A stretch of DNA of 64,000 nt from Plantago major (lineage: Eukaryota > Streptophyta > Magnoliopsida > Lamiales > Plantaginaceae): positions 20,581,646-20,645,645 of the forward strand of contig CM048843.1 of the NCBI GenBank assembly GCA_026545765.1, read 5' to 3'. Numbering within the stretch: the first letter of the stretch is position 1; every line of letters begins with the position of its first letter. Shown here piece after piece: positions 47,288 to 59,413 of the stretch. The notes under the pieces were generated by a model that saw only the letters and a program-made list of their open reading frames with translations, was not told the DNA's origin and made no database searches. Made by a program: the position numbers and the translations under genes.

Positions 47288-48429
47288 TATACACATATGG
47301 TGTGCATTTAATATCTTATTGTATAATAATTTTTCTAAATAAAATTTGATGGTATTAAAGTGCAAATCCTATAAATCAAACCTCACCTAGAGAATACAAA
47401 TTAACACCACTTTCAACATTCGCTCATGTTAAAATTTATAAGGTTGTATGAGTTTCATTCTTGTAAGTTTGGATTAGCTTAGTAGTTGTCATTAGAGTAT
47501 ATAATCCACTTCATCAACATCTATCTATTATATCAAAATCTTTCAATTTTGTAGGAGATGTACACTCAAAATTATTCTTATGATAACTATGACTTAAATA
47601 AGTATATTATTTAATATTTTTCTACTTATTGTATGCTTGGACCATCCTCTATATTTGGAGAAACACCAATTGAAACGTAAAAAAAAATAAATCATAAAAA
47701 ATACGTCAAACCGAATTTTCATTATTAATACAAACATATATTCAATATCGGGCATAAAGATGAAGATAAATTATAAATGATTTGTATATAGGTAGGTTTA
47801 ATATTGTAAATGGATAGTTAATGTTATGTTTATTAGTATCCAAAATTTACATTTTTAGGTCGTAAACATTTGATTGTAAAAAAACATTTTAGTAGACTTC
47901 CTAAGTAATATTTTACAACCACTCCTACCTATCTGATGGAGCCTATTATCAAAAATAGAAGCATCAAATTTATTTTGATACATATCAAATAAAAAGAACT
48001 TGAGAAGAAATATGCGTAGAGTTGCATTTAAGTAACTATTACAATAGATAATATTGTTGTTAGCCGACTTTATGAAAACATGAGAGTCATAAAGCTGAAA
48101 AGTTTTAGAAGAATTCGTCTTATCACGGCAAATTTAAATATTTGTTCAAATTTTTTTTCGAAGTTTTGTTGATAAATGTATATAAGATTTAATAACAACT
48201 ATATATACAACCAACATACAAAAAATAAACAGTGAAAGATTTACTGGCTGAAAATACAACTAATTCCACAAAATTCATGTGGCGATGCCACTATATAGCT
48301 TACTTTTAATAATAAATAGAAATTGAAGGACAAAATAAATTAATCGAGACAACATCTGGGTGGTATGTCCCCCCTCCCCCCCCCCCCCCCCCAAACACAT
48401 AACGATATGGAGAATACAAATCACACCAT
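47288..48429. other. AT-rich stretch, no gene seen
   Basis: There is no recognisable coding or RNA feature. GTGGCGATGCCAC with AATAATAAATAGAAAT (48277-48345) repeats the start of the 15 kb block (43165-43215). A C run lies at 48371-48392. Confidence 0.5.
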
Positions 48430-48830
48430 CATAAAAACACTCATGACCCAACTAATAATCTATGTGCTAAACATTAGCCTCACGTTTAACATGGCAAAAC
48501 TTCATGGAACAAAATTCTCCATCAAATACCTGAATTTCTTTGAAAAGTGAAATAAAGGGGCAAAGCTAAAATTTGTCAATTTAAGAGATCAATCACCAAA
48601 GAGAAATCCCTTTTAATTACTACATGTTGCCACTCAAAATCCGAACAAATTTGGCTCTTAATTTAGCTGGCAAACCTTCCGCATTTTCAGAAATTAATCA
48701 TAAGAAATAAAATTTTGTCACAAAGCAATAATATTGCCCTCATGATCTCTAGCAACAACACTGATACATCTCCCCTATCCGGACTCTGCTCAACCGTAGA
48801 TACAAAATTTCACGTAGGATCGATGACTGA
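48430..48830 (-). pseudogene. RNase H-like fragment, copy A
   Basis: This is homologous to 49335-49575: CTATGTGCTAAACATT..GCCTCACGTTTAA, then GCTGGCAAACCTTCCGCATTTTC and CTATCCGGACTCTGCTCAACC. In copy B the minus strand gives FCHIKREANVLAHRLLLG, like the C-terminal helix of plant RVT_3 RNase H. Copy A is more decayed and holds an extra segment. Confidence 0.45.
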
Positions 48831-48877
48831 AATTTGAATGAATATGGTGGGTTTAGCCATCAACTTTATATATTATA

Positions 48878-49118
48878 CTCCCTCCATCCCGATTTCAATT
48901 TCCCGTATACCATTTTGGGACGTTCCAATTTCAATTTCTCATCCCTTAATTGAAAAAATCTCTCTCCTACTTTATTCACTATCTCTCCAACTTTATTTTC
49001 TATCTCTCGTATTTTATTCACAATTTTTCCTACTTTATCACAATCTCTTCTACTTATTCATTTTTCTATTAAAACTTGTGTCTGATCCCGCGGAAAGTTG
49101 AAACCGGGACGGAGGGAG
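48878..49118. mobile_element. Stowaway MITE
   Basis: It is flanked by TA, with ends CTCCCTCCATCCC and GGGACGGAGGGAG. The interior has the TTTCAATTTC...TACTTTATTCACT wording of the 26456 element. Confidence 0.9.
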
Positions 49119-49130
49119 TATAATATTATA

Positions 49131-49330
49131 CTCACTCCATTTTATGACGTCCCAATTTCAACTTCGTATTCCTTTAATGAAAAATCTCCCTCATACTTTA
49201 TTCACTATATATCTCTCCTACTTTATTCAATATCATTTTTACTTTATTACCATACATTCTACTTTATTCACTTTTATCTTAAAACAATATGTGTCCGGAC
49301 CCGCGGGTAATTGAATCTGGGATGAAGGAA
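49131..49330. mobile_element. Second, degenerate Stowaway-like MITE
   Basis: It lies 12 bases after the previous one and has similar wording: CTCACTCCATTTTATGACG at the left and GAATCTGGGATGAAGGA at the right, with ACTTTATTCACT words inside. Two related MITEs therefore sit side by side between the RNase H-like copies. Confidence 0.75.
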
Positions 49331-49334
49331 TATT

Positions 49335-49575
49335 ATATAAGAACACCCAAGTAATAATCTATGTGCTAAAACATTTGCCTCACGTTTAATATGGCAAAAC
49401 TTCACGGAACAAAATTTTCCATCTTCTAATTTGGCTGGTAAACGTTCCGCATTTTCAACAACCATATCATAAAATTTTGCCACCGAGCAATAACATTTCC
49501 CTCATGATCCATATCAACAACACTAATACATCCCCTATCCGAACTCTGCTCAACCGTAGAACAAAAATTTATAAT
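49335..49575 (-). pseudogene. RNase H-like fragment, copy B
   Basis: The minus-strand frame has ERLPAKLEDGKFCSVKFCHI followed by KREANVLAHRLLLG, resembling the C-terminal part of LINE-associated RNase H (RVT_3: V..VRREAN..AH.LA). It is a short relic without the catalytic N-terminal half in frame. Confidence 0.5.
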
Positions 49576-52500
49576 TGAAAATCAAAATATCTATTAATTT
49601 CCTTTTTAATTAAATAGATGGGGTGTATTAAATATTTACTAAGTGCTCTATTTTTTAAATTTCATTATTTTATTTTATAAATTTATATTTTATTTTAATG
49701 AATAAATTCATTTATTTAATTAGTAATAATATTCAAGATTGGTGTTTATGGATTCGTCTTGTCATGATGAATTCAAATATATGTTTAAAATGGTTTTTTG
49801 AGCATTATAGATAAATTTATATGAGAGTTAATAAAAACTATATATATGCAGCCGACATACAAGAAATAAACATTGAAAGGTATATTGGTTGAAATACAAC
49901 TGATTTCACAAAATTCCACTGTGAACTGAATGAATCTGGCAAGGTCTAGCCCCCACACGTATTTATGCATTCATGCCTTCATGCATTACATAGGAGTATT
50001 ACTTTTACATGAACAATTACACACTTTGCCAATAAAAGAATACATTTTGCAACATTTTCATGTTTTTATCATTTATTTTAATTTATCACCTTAAAATACG
50101 CGTCATGCCTAATGCATGAACTTCTCGGTACAATTGGATCTTTGCATGGATAACTTGGTAAAAGCATCATACTTAAAAAACAAAAAAAACTTACCTAATA
50201 TATGTTCGTTTGACATTGATTTTAAAGAACAAATAACATTTCATTCAAAAGCTCATAAGTCAACAAATCGAGTACAACAGTTTATTAATTTCTCCTTGTC
50301 AACTGTGTACATTCATTTATGGAAAATAAATTTATCTGCTCATTGATATTCTCATTCCACTCCTCCACAATAAAATATTTTACACTGGACTATATTGTAA
50401 ATATGTTCTCAACACTCTTTAAGTCATGAGCACTTCCTAATTGGAGGAACTTTCATCTCCAAGAATAAGTCAGTGACTACACCCAACTGCAAGTAACAGA
50501 TTCTCATATTGAGTTTCAACTTTCAACTACTCGTCAAACTATGTGCATATGGTCAACAAACAACAATCCAATACTCCAAAGTATTATTCCAAACCATCGA
50601 ACAGGGTCGGCCATCTTCTTAAGCAGCCTTGATAGAAGAAAGAGAGCTTTCCCCACAGCTCTCACAGAGAATTCAATCAAAATTGAAAGCCTAACGATTG
50701 GCCATGAATGTGTGTTTTGGGCAAAATTACCAAAGAAGGGTCGTGCAGAAGATAGTACTGGTAAGCCCACCACACTCCACAACCATGTAACTATAGATGA
50801 AACCGTATAAACCAATACAAAATTAGAAAGAACCCAAAATGGTAACCGCCTAACCTTAATTTTATTGCCTTAATTCATTCTTCAATACTCTGCCCATGCC
50901 AGCATAATTCTGAGTTGGTGATGATATTAGATGAAGCCCAGACTACGTACCCTCGCAAAATCAAACTCATATAAGATGTAGGATAGTTTCATCTCCCTCA
51001 TGACAGACATTCCAGCCTTGTTATGGGCTATATTGTCTTCTTTTTAAACTGACATGGTAGGAAAATTATACCTCATCACACTCTACATAAAAAATGTTTG
51101 ACTTGAATCGGAATAGGAGCTGCCCACATGAAATTTCAGTTTGCCCCATTAATTGTATATGTGCTTCCACTCACATGTACTTTGAGCCCGTCTCCTCATA
51201 CAAAAAGCTGGAACTTATGTTGTGCTCACCGTGTACATCCCAACTCCCAAGTATTGAGTAATCCAATACCAATATATAATCGTTTGTTATATACGGTTGA
51301 CAAAGTTCATGGTTTATCCCACCATTCACATGCAGCTGGACATACTTTTATAAGTGCCTCCATTTCTATAACAACAAATTAACATAGTTTTAGACATACA
51401 ACTCAAGGGTACAAAAATTATACCCTCACAATTAGTCAAATAAGTAGCATCTATATTAATTATGAGCCTCCTAAAAGATTATAACTTAAGAATGTCTCAG
51501 ATCCAAAACTATATATAACTTCTGAGTTCATGGAATTCATTCAATTTGGCTACGATTCTGTAACGAAAGTTGTATCCCTTTGAATTATCTTTCCATGTAC
51601 ACCGAAATTAGGTAAATCGGACTTCATATGAGAGAATTATGTCCAAAATGGCTAGACTGCTCCGTAAATCATCACTTTTGCAAGTCACGCTAAAACGCCT
51701 CTCAATTCTTCGTACGAACTCCGAATCCACTTCCGTCTTCGCCCAATTACTCTTCATTCAGAGATCTATAACCAATGTCTTCACTCCGATTTTCACCTTC
51801 GGGACCAAAAAATCCTACAAAACACAAACAAAGTACCAAAGCATTAAGACATACAAAAACACTATAGAACTAAGGTCAAAGACTAACAAAAGACCGCTAA
51901 AAAGGACTAAATGAGACGTTGGAATATTGTCTCATCAATATACTATACACATAAGTACGTAATCGAGACTGCAAATCCAAACCGAGCAAAACAAATTACC
52001 GAGCATTATAAGAAATTGCGGTAGAAAATTAACTTACTAAGTATCAAAGAGGAGTTCAGAAGTTGAGAGAATCCAAGACTTGCACTATGATCAATTGATG
52101 AGCATAAGAAGGTGATCCTGGCTTCTTCTTTGTCTTCGTTGCGTTCGGTGGATATGCAAACACATGATCAGGGAGCCTAAAAGTCGTCATAATGATGGTA
52201 CCAAACCACTTGCTGCATCATCAATATCCATCTTCTCGCAGACAATCATCTAAGAAATTCCCTTCTCCATTAGATGATTGGCCTGTTAATTATCGCTTGA
52301 TGATGGCAAGAGTTTGAGATAATTGCAAGATCGATGCGGAAATCTTTTCCAAAAATATAGTCTAATTCACTTTAAAAGGGGATCAAAGATGCAGAGGGAC
52401 GAAATGTTATGCATGATGGAAAAGGAAAATTAATATTCAGTAAATAAATGGTGATGGTCATTAAATGAATTTGATGGTATTTAAACGGTTTTGATGGTAA

Positions 52501-52643
52501 TCAAAACTAAGAGGTATTAAAATGTCAACACTTTCCTTACATTTCATTTATTTTATTGGAAAAATACAAAATAAATGGATGAAAATTTTTGAAAGGAGGC
52601 GGTGTGGAGAGATCAAATTTGATTTCTTTCCTTACAAATAATT
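49576..52643. other. 3 kb AT-rich stretch without supported genes
   Basis: I find no domain, tRNA or element ends. Open frames (for example 51639-51914, basic and low-complexity) match nothing I know. 52595-52643 (AAAGGAGGCGGTGTGGAG through ATTTCTTTCCTTACAAATAATT) is repeated after CACTA 2 at 58032-58072. Confidence 0.5.
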
Positions 52644-53128
52644 CACTACAAAAAATCTGGCCTGTAGCGACGGATCTATCCGTCGCCCCAGCTCTGGCGA
52701 CGGATCGGGCGACGGATAGAAAATCCATCGCCCCCCTGGAGCTGTGGCGACGGATAACAATCCGTCGTCCAATTCGCGACGGATTGGACGACGGATTGAC
52801 CAATTATTTTTTTTTTTTAATTCCCAAATATAGCGACGGATAGATTCTATCCGTCGCTATATTTAGCGACGGATAGAATCTATCCGTCGCTAAATATTTT
52901 AATTGGACTAGTGACGGAATTTGAAATTCCGTCACTGTGAATTCCGTCACTATTTATTTCATATTAATCCCTATTTTTCGTAGTTCACCTATTTAATCAA
53001 AATAATGTTCGATAATAAATCAATAATACGGAAAATGTTTCAATGAATAAAAAAGTAATATTCGGAGCTGGAGAAATTATCCAAACAAGTGTAAATATGA
53101 AAAAAAAACTGAACATACAGATACATAA

Positions 53129-53545
53129 CTAGCTATCAGACGGGGGTGGGTGTGGGTGATGGCGGAACTGGGACATGAACTGCTCCATCTGTAACCGAAG
53201 GCGCTCGTTCTCCTCCCTTCGTTCTCTGTCGCGGCGCTCCATCTCGTCCCTTTGTTGCTCCATCTCTTGAGTTAGCCGAGCAACCTGTTCCCGGACCTGC
53301 GACTGCACCATTTCCGAGACCTGCTCCTGTGTGTAAACCGGACGCTGGGACTGCTGGGATGATGATGAGGAGCACCCCGGACTAGCCAGATGCAAACCGA
53401 GGATCCCGAGTCCATATATTCGTCCTTTCTTGTCCGGTTTGTTGACCTCTAGGAAGATGTTGTCAACTTATTCAGTTGACAACACATCACCCGTCTCGTC
53501 CTCCTGCCTCGCCACCTGAGCATCAACCTCAGCCTGAAATCGTAA
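53129..53545 (-). pseudogene. TnpA-like C-terminal exon of CACTA 2
   Basis: The frame runs KPDKKGRIYGLGILGLHLAS through SQQSQRPVYTQEQVSEMVQS into a coiled coil of heptads rich in E, Q, R and M and ends FMSQFRHHPHPPPSDS. It is the open counterpart of the interrupted exon in CACTA 1, with about 90 percent identity by eye. Confidence 0.75.
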
Positions 53546-53561
53546 ATAGCAGATATCATGA

Positions 53562-54056
53562 TCAGTTACTGTTTTTAAAAAGTAACTTGTAATAGTGTAC
53601 AAATATGAACTTTAAGCAACATAAACATACCGCAATAGACGAGGCCCGACAGTCGGTCCATACCCCGCCCTTCTGCTTGGCCTTCTTGAAGATGGCATAC
53701 TTGGATGTCACCTCCCCCCGTGCCACCTGAATCAAACCAGATCTAGTCAACAATTTATCATCTACAAGTAATAGAGCAGCAGAGACTTCATACATACACG
53801 TAATGCTAGATTGCAAAACACATATACGCACCGATTGATAATAATCGAATGAGATCGCCTCCAAGGTGGTGAACGGCCCTTCTGCCAGACGATCGGGATG
53901 CCCGACCGCTGTTGGTCCAAGCAACGTCACGGACATCGGCGCCGATGAAGCATCCCAAAGGGCCCACTCCGCTGCATCAACCCGTGGAGGATTGGGCCAC
54001 CGATCCCGAATGGCCTTCCACGCTGAGACCATATCCTCAGATAGTTTGGATCCCAC
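53562..54056 (-). pseudogene. Unrecognised CACTA 2 exon-like frame
   Basis: The open frame starts MGSKLSEDMVSAWKAIRDRW. It lies between TnpA-like exons in the same orientation, so it is probably another part of that gene, but I do not recognise the domain. The part after about 53830 overlaps an intron-like AT-rich stretch also present in CACTA 1 (45640-45760). Confidence 0.35.
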
Positions 54057-54165
54057 AGTCTAAACGCGCCAGATCTGGATCAACTCTTGGAATGAAGTAC
54101 TCCTTCTACATTCCCAATTTCATACAACATCCAAAGTCAATACATGTCCTAACAACATAACAGAT

Positions 54166-54545
54166 ATGGTGACTAACATATCACCCAAATAAAGTGGCTA
54201 ACATACCACTCACATACAGTGGCTAACATACCACTCACATTGTCCTAAAATTTACTAACACAATGGTGACTAACATATCACCCAAATAAAGTGGCTAACA
54301 TACCACTCACATACAGTGGCTAACATACCACTCACATTGTCCTAAAATTTACTAACACAATGGTGACTAACATATCACCCAAATAAAGTGGCTAACATAC
54401 CACTCACATACAGTGGCTAACATACCACTCACATTGTCCTAAAATTTACTAACACAATGGTGACTAACATATCACCCAAATAAAGTGGCTAACATACCAC
54501 TCACATACAGTGGCTAACATACCACTCATATTAAAACGATTATAA
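54166..54545. repeat. 97-bp tandem repeats in CACTA 2
   Basis: Four copies of a 97-base unit begin ATGGTGACTAACATATCACC. Each contains two GTGGCTAACATACCACTCAC sub-repeats, and the copies are almost identical. CACTA 1 lacks the array. The near-identity points to recent amplification. Confidence 0.95.
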
Positions 54546-54559
54546 TTACAAACAAATGA

Positions 54560-55127
54560 ATGTCATATTTTAACTTACCCTCAGCTCATCGAAGTACTCG
54601 GCCCTCATGCGCTCCGAGATGTGGCTCCAACACTCACCACCCTGCCCCGGTGGCTCTCTCCTGCTCCGGAAGATGTCACCTAGTTTGTTGTGCACCTCCC
54701 GAGGCCATAAGCTATTGTCAATGTATAAGATACAAGAAACGAATATGCATTACTTTAGTACAACAATTTATACTTGTCAACTATCATTATCAGTTATGTT
54801 TTACATATTTAAGAAGAATGTATAATACTTACTTGGCAGGACCAATAGGGAAAATCACAGGCAAGCCGTCCCACGTGACGTTGGGATTGTTTGGATCGAA
54901 CACGAGGTAGGGACAATCGTCGTGGTCGTCCTCCAGCATGTGTCCGAGCTGGTAGAGCCACGATCGCTCTCTCTCGCCGGGGTCTCAGAATCCGAGACCT
55001 TGTCTCCGATCTTCGGATCCTCCTCGTCGACGGTGTCCCCGACCCACCACTATCATGCGGCCGCCTGCGTGGTGGGGGGGGGGACGATAGGTGGACGGCC
55101 TCTGTCATGCATCTGCAAAAAATGTAA
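54560..55127 (-). pseudogene. TnpA-like N-terminal exons of CACTA 2
   Basis: Minus-strand stretches read LYQLGHMLEDDHDDCPYLVF and NPNVTWDGLPVIFPIGPAK, followed by a GTAAGTATT donor (near 54835). A further exon-like piece reads PREVHNKLGDIFRSRREPPG and ends at a GTAAGT near 54580. The order fits a spliced TnpA-type gene upstream of the coiled-coil exon. Confidence 0.55.
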
Positions 55128-55439
55128 TAAATGATAAAATGTGTTAGTACGAGTTATAATACATAATGATTATAATAACACATATAATTACTCATAATAC
55201 ACATAATATACCGTTATCGCCATTCCTCTAAGACTACATATTGGTCCTCGTGCGATCAAACAACTCATCATCCGCTTCTATGGGATCTTCCGCTTGTTTA
55301 TCGACATCCTCTTGTTGGTACGAGTTGGTAATTGAGTCGTCTTTCTCAATGTACTCCACTTTCGGCGAGCACGAATAGGTACCGACTAACCATTCCCCTT
55401 ATCGCGTTTTCGCTTGGATATTCAAGAAACACCACTTGT

Positions 55440-55745
55440 CGTGCTTGAGTCGCCGTAATAAATGGTTCATACTTCGGTACCTCTTCTTTCGTTCACATCA
55501 ACCATTTCATACCGCTCGTTCTTCCTCGTACCTCCTGGATTAGGATCATACCACTCAACGTCAAACAAGAAGGTTCGTTTAAATGGCAATCCAGAATATT
55601 CAATCCTCACAATTCGTTTTAGCTTGCCGTGGAAATCAAACAAAGTAGCGTCTCCATACTCTTCTGCACCATTAACACACACCTTGAGTTGCTTGTCGCC
55701 ATGGCCGTGTTACATTCAGTCGTGTGGAACCTAAGGCCATTGACT
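55440..55745 (-). pseudogene. DUF4216-like piece of CACTA 2
   Basis: ATLFDFHGKLKRIVRIEYSG followed by KRTFLFDVEWYDPNPGGTRK resembles the DUF4216 domain (I.EL.Y.......LF.C.W.D...G) that ends plant CACTA TNP2 transposases. It lies downstream of the Transpos_assoc domains in the expected orientation, with the catalytic part missing. Confidence 0.7.
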
Positions 55746-55797
55746 ATATAACCTGGGAATGTGTAGACCTTTTTGAATGGACCCTCTGCGAGAGCCT

Positions 55798-56160
55798 TTA
55801 AGTATATGCATGTGACGTTGTTAATAGGATCGCCTTCAGATGTACTTTGTTCCCCGACTTGTTCATTTTTTCTCTTCCTTCCACGTTGTGCAGATTGAGT
55901 CTTGCCGCTTCACCATGATGATTCCATACCGATACGCAGCAGAATCCATTTTTCCTCAAGTGCTGGACTACCACTTTAGGAGTCACGTATTGCTTGTTTC
56001 TGCACTGTTTCATTGCACAAGGACACTTTATCAACCCATCCTTTACACAAGCCAGATTTGACATTGCAAATGCAATGAAACCTTCAACCCCTTTCAGAAA
56101 ACTCCGTTGAACTCTGCCATTGAGAGTACGACAATACATCCATCTACGATCGGTATTCAT
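55798..56160 (-). pseudogene. Transpos_assoc domain, CACTA 2 copy 1
   Basis: MNTDRRWMYCRTLNGRVQRS is followed by GVEGFIAFAMSNLACVKDGL, IKCPCAMKQCRNKQYVTPKV and NGFCCVSVWNHHGE. This is a nearly complete transposase-associated domain with the CPC..C zinc ligands. Confidence 0.85.
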
Positions 56161-56437
56161 TGAATAATTAGATAATAACCTGACACATTTGTATTCATTA
56201 GATCGAGTTCTTTCATTTACGATAATAAATCAATTTCACAATAATTCAATCAATTGCTACGTAATATAAGTTATATTAGCTCCAGTCAATTGTTACGGCA
56301 TTACATAATATAAGTTACATCAGCTTCAATTTTACCATAATGTTTGGTTTCATATATATATCAACTAATGATTACTAGTTATACAAGCCTAGAGACAAAA
56401 CGGATGAAACTCATCATTCTCATGCACCCCCTCCTCA

Positions 56438-56840
56438 TCACTTGTGACGCTCCCTACCACAGAACTTGCATTCCAACAGATCTACATCCTCCTCCCAATA
56501 CACCATGCACATGTTCCGACAAGCAGAAAGGCACTCGATAGGCGGCCCCAAACCCCGCCTCTCCCTCCATTGGAGGTATGCCATGGACGGTGCTTCCTCA
56601 CCGTGATGAATCCATACATGATACTCAGGCATGAATCCATAACGTCGCAAGTGCTCGAATCATCAGTAGGCGTCATAAATTGCTTGTTTCAGGGTTGCCA
56701 ATGTGCAAGGACACTTTATCAACCCCAATTGCACAAACCGGACGTCCCATGGCAAGCGAGATGAAACCTTTAACCCTTCTACAAAACTCCTAGAAACTCG
56801 CCATTTACCGCCGATTTATCGTACATCCATGAACGGTCGA
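56438..56840 (-). pseudogene. Transpos_assoc domain, CACTA 2 copy 2
   Basis: RRYGFMPEYHVWIHHGEEAP followed by YLQWRERRGL closely matches the copy in CACTA 1 rather than its neighbour at 55798. CACTA 2 therefore contains two different Transpos_assoc units about 0.6 kb apart, which suggests recombination between relatives. The frame is interrupted by small indels. Confidence 0.75.
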
Positions 56841-58584
56841 ATTCATCAGATATATACTTTATTTTTAACTGAGACGTTCCAATTGATTAGATCGTATTTA
56901 ATTTATTAGATCGATTCCAATTCGGATAAGAAGATTGTAGAGGTTAATTGTTAATTATTATATGTTGCTTATAAATTAATTATTAATTAAGTGTTCGATA
57001 TTTACAAAATTGGGCATATAATTTAACCATTTCAACCTCTTAGTACATATATTATATACTTAACATACATATCAAATTAACTAATTACTCTATATATATC
57101 GAATTACTACATATATTCATATCAAATTACATACTTAACATACAAATTTATCAAATCAAAACTACATACTTCTATACTTAACAAACATATCAAATTAACT
57201 AAACTAACTATATATACTTAACACACAAATCAAACTAACTACATACATTCATACATATCAAACTTAACATACTACATACATTCATATCATTAATTAAACT
57301 AACTATCAAATTGAACAAATTACATATAATTGATCAAATTAAACTACTACATACTTATCATATATACATATAATTGCTCAAATTAATCAAAATAAACAAA
57401 ATCCCCAAATTTTAAAAAACTAGGGTTTTAGCCAAAATACCTTGATTAATCGGTAGAAATCTGAAATTGATCGAAGAAACAAACTCCTTGTCCCACTAGC
57501 TTCGATTAGGCACCAAGATTGGCCGGAATAACGAACAATTCACCGGAAACCGAAGAGAGGAGAAGAAGAGAATGAGGAAGAAGAAGGGAGAAGATGAAAA
57601 AATGAGGCAGACTGCCTCTCTGTCCGTCCAAATTAGGAAACTCTGGGCCGACGGACACGTGTCCGTCGGCCCAGAGTCGATCCGTCGCCCAGTTTTCAAA
57701 AAAAAAAAAATTCTTTTTTTTTTAATAAAAGTCAAACTTGGGCGACGGATAAATATTATCCGTCGCCCAATTTAGCGACGGATAAGTTATCCGTCGCTAA
57801 TAAGCGACGGATAACTATTATCCGTCGCTAAATTGGGCGACTAAATTGGGCGATGGATAGATTCCGTCGCCCAGTTTACCGATCCGTCGCCCCATAACGT
57901 CGTTTTTTACTGGTTTTCTTGTAGTGATTACGCTTTGGCAATAAGAGAATTAGAAGAAATGAAAATGGCTTTGATTCTGTTGATATTATTACTAAAAATA
58001 GGGACATGGTATTCCAAGATACCGAAATCAAAGGAGGCGTGTAGATGGCTTATTATTTCTTTCCTTACAAATAATTTCTTTTGTTGACTTTGACTTGGAA
58101 AATAAAAAAAATTGAAAGAAATTCTCTCATTCAATCTTGGCTTGAGTCCTATACAAAATGAATGGAATAAAAACTGGTCTTTTATATATATATAGATAAC
58201 GTACCTATACTTATAATAAATTTCCATTCAATTATAAGGAAATTAAATAATGCTTTAATTAAGCTAGTTTTAAATTACATGCATGTTCTCTATATGTAGT
58301 TTCGTACTATTATCAAGTTAATAAATTTCAAGAATATCATTATAAATACGTATATTTACTAAGTTGAATGTATGATTACAAACTATATAATACAGAAGAT
58401 AGATATACAATGAGTCTTGGTCTCTAAATGATCAAGTTATGAAAATTTAAACTAATAATATTATGAAATCATTATAACTTCAAAATAATTATTGGTTTAT
58501 AAAGTTGACTCAATGTTCATTTTTTTTTGATTCACAAGAGAGTCCAATTAAGGTCTTTGCTGGTCATTGGGCTTCTCTAGTTTA

Positions 58585-59124
58585 GACCACTCCCAAATTC
58601 TGGACTTGAACCAGAGACCTCGCCCGTGAAGTAAATCATCGCACCTATGGCCCAATCAATTGACCGTGAATAGTTGCGGTCGTGAGCGACGGCTAATTTA
58701 ACGACCACTGCAGAAAAAAAAAACTGTCCAACAGATCGTCGGACGACCGTGAATAGTGTTTTCTACTATTTTTTTCGTATTTTTTTTAGCTTGCTTCACA
58801 TATTATAAGAGTGTTTAGAAGTTGAAATTACTCAAATTGGATTCTTAAAACTCGTTTTATAATTTATTGAGATTGAAATCAGAATGAAAAAAATGAGAAA
58901 AAACAGAACAAATCTAGAACAAAAATATAGATCTCGAAAAAATATAGCCGTTGGGGTATATTTTATTTAATATTACTTTATAAATTAATTTTAAAAAATA
59001 AAAAAAATGGTGGGGCCCACTGGCTCCTAGCCGTTGGGCCCAAATTTCAAGGGCCGATATTGAGGCCCAATTCACCGTCGAAGGTGAATTCGGGGTTAGG
59101 CTCTCATGACCACTGGGAGTGGTC
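58585..59124. mobile_element. 540-bp non-autonomous TIR element containing plastid DNA
   Basis: The ends GACCACTCCCA and TGGGAGTGGTC are perfect 11-base inverted repeats, with TA on both sides. Arm 1 near 29143-29148 has the empty site. The interior has ACCGTGAATAGTT and CCGTTGGGCCC words common in plant MITEs. The superfamily is uncertain: TA suggests Tc1/mariner type, the interior a PIF/Harbinger type. Confidence 0.8.
58600..58662 (-). other. trnI-GAU: Plastid-derived fragment: intron end and 3' exon of trnI-GAU
   Basis: On the minus strand 58662-58626 matches the end of the plastid trnI-GAU intron (GTGCGATGATTTACTTCAC). 58625-58600 is the start of its second exon (GGGCGAGGTCTCTGGTTCAA), lacking the acceptor-stem end. 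It lies four bases inside the TIR of the 540-bp element. The other half of trnI-GAU occurs separately at 14084-14169. Confidence 0.88.
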
Positions 59125-59413
59125 TATCCAATTACTAGTCTATACGATTTGACTGTACATTTTCAATTCAGATCATGAATTATTAATTGCTACACAAATC
59201 TATCTTCCAAAATGAATCTTCATTTTATTTGTTCATTGCTTCTAAAAGTCTTTCGACACTTGATCATGTTTATGTCAATTCAATATTAACACGTTCCTAG
59301 TTGTGCTAATAGGTTTGTCGTTTACTTACTCGTTGGTTCTGCCGGTCCATTTTTTTTTTGGGCCAGGGCATATGTATAAGACTTCCAAAATCCGGGCACG
59401 GCGGTACTATTAC

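Larger units (their letters stand above)
52644..57926 (-). mobile_element. CACTA (En/Spm) element 2, 5.3 kb
   Basis: The ends are CACTACAAAAAATCTGG and TGGTTTTCTTGTAGTG, flanked by ATT on both sides (52641-52643 and 57927-57929). It has the same GCGACGGAT subterminal motifs as CACTA 1 and near-identical internal blocks (53060-53810 and 56540-57560). It keeps more coding remnants: TnpA-like exons, a DUF4216-like piece and two Transpos_assoc domains, but no catalytic TNP2 core. It is non-autonomous. Confidence 0.95.

Noticed and set aside
50534-50815. Overlapping frames of about 90 residues on both strands
   Set aside because: Mutual shadows with no recognisable domain on either strand.
51639-51914. 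91-residue basic frame on the plus strand
   Set aside because: Lysine-rich low complexity with no recognisable motif, in an AT-rich gene-free stretch.
54166-54545. Satellite or CRISPR-like array in CACTA 2
   Set aside because: Four near-identical 97-bp units without spacers inside a transposon are a local tandem amplification.
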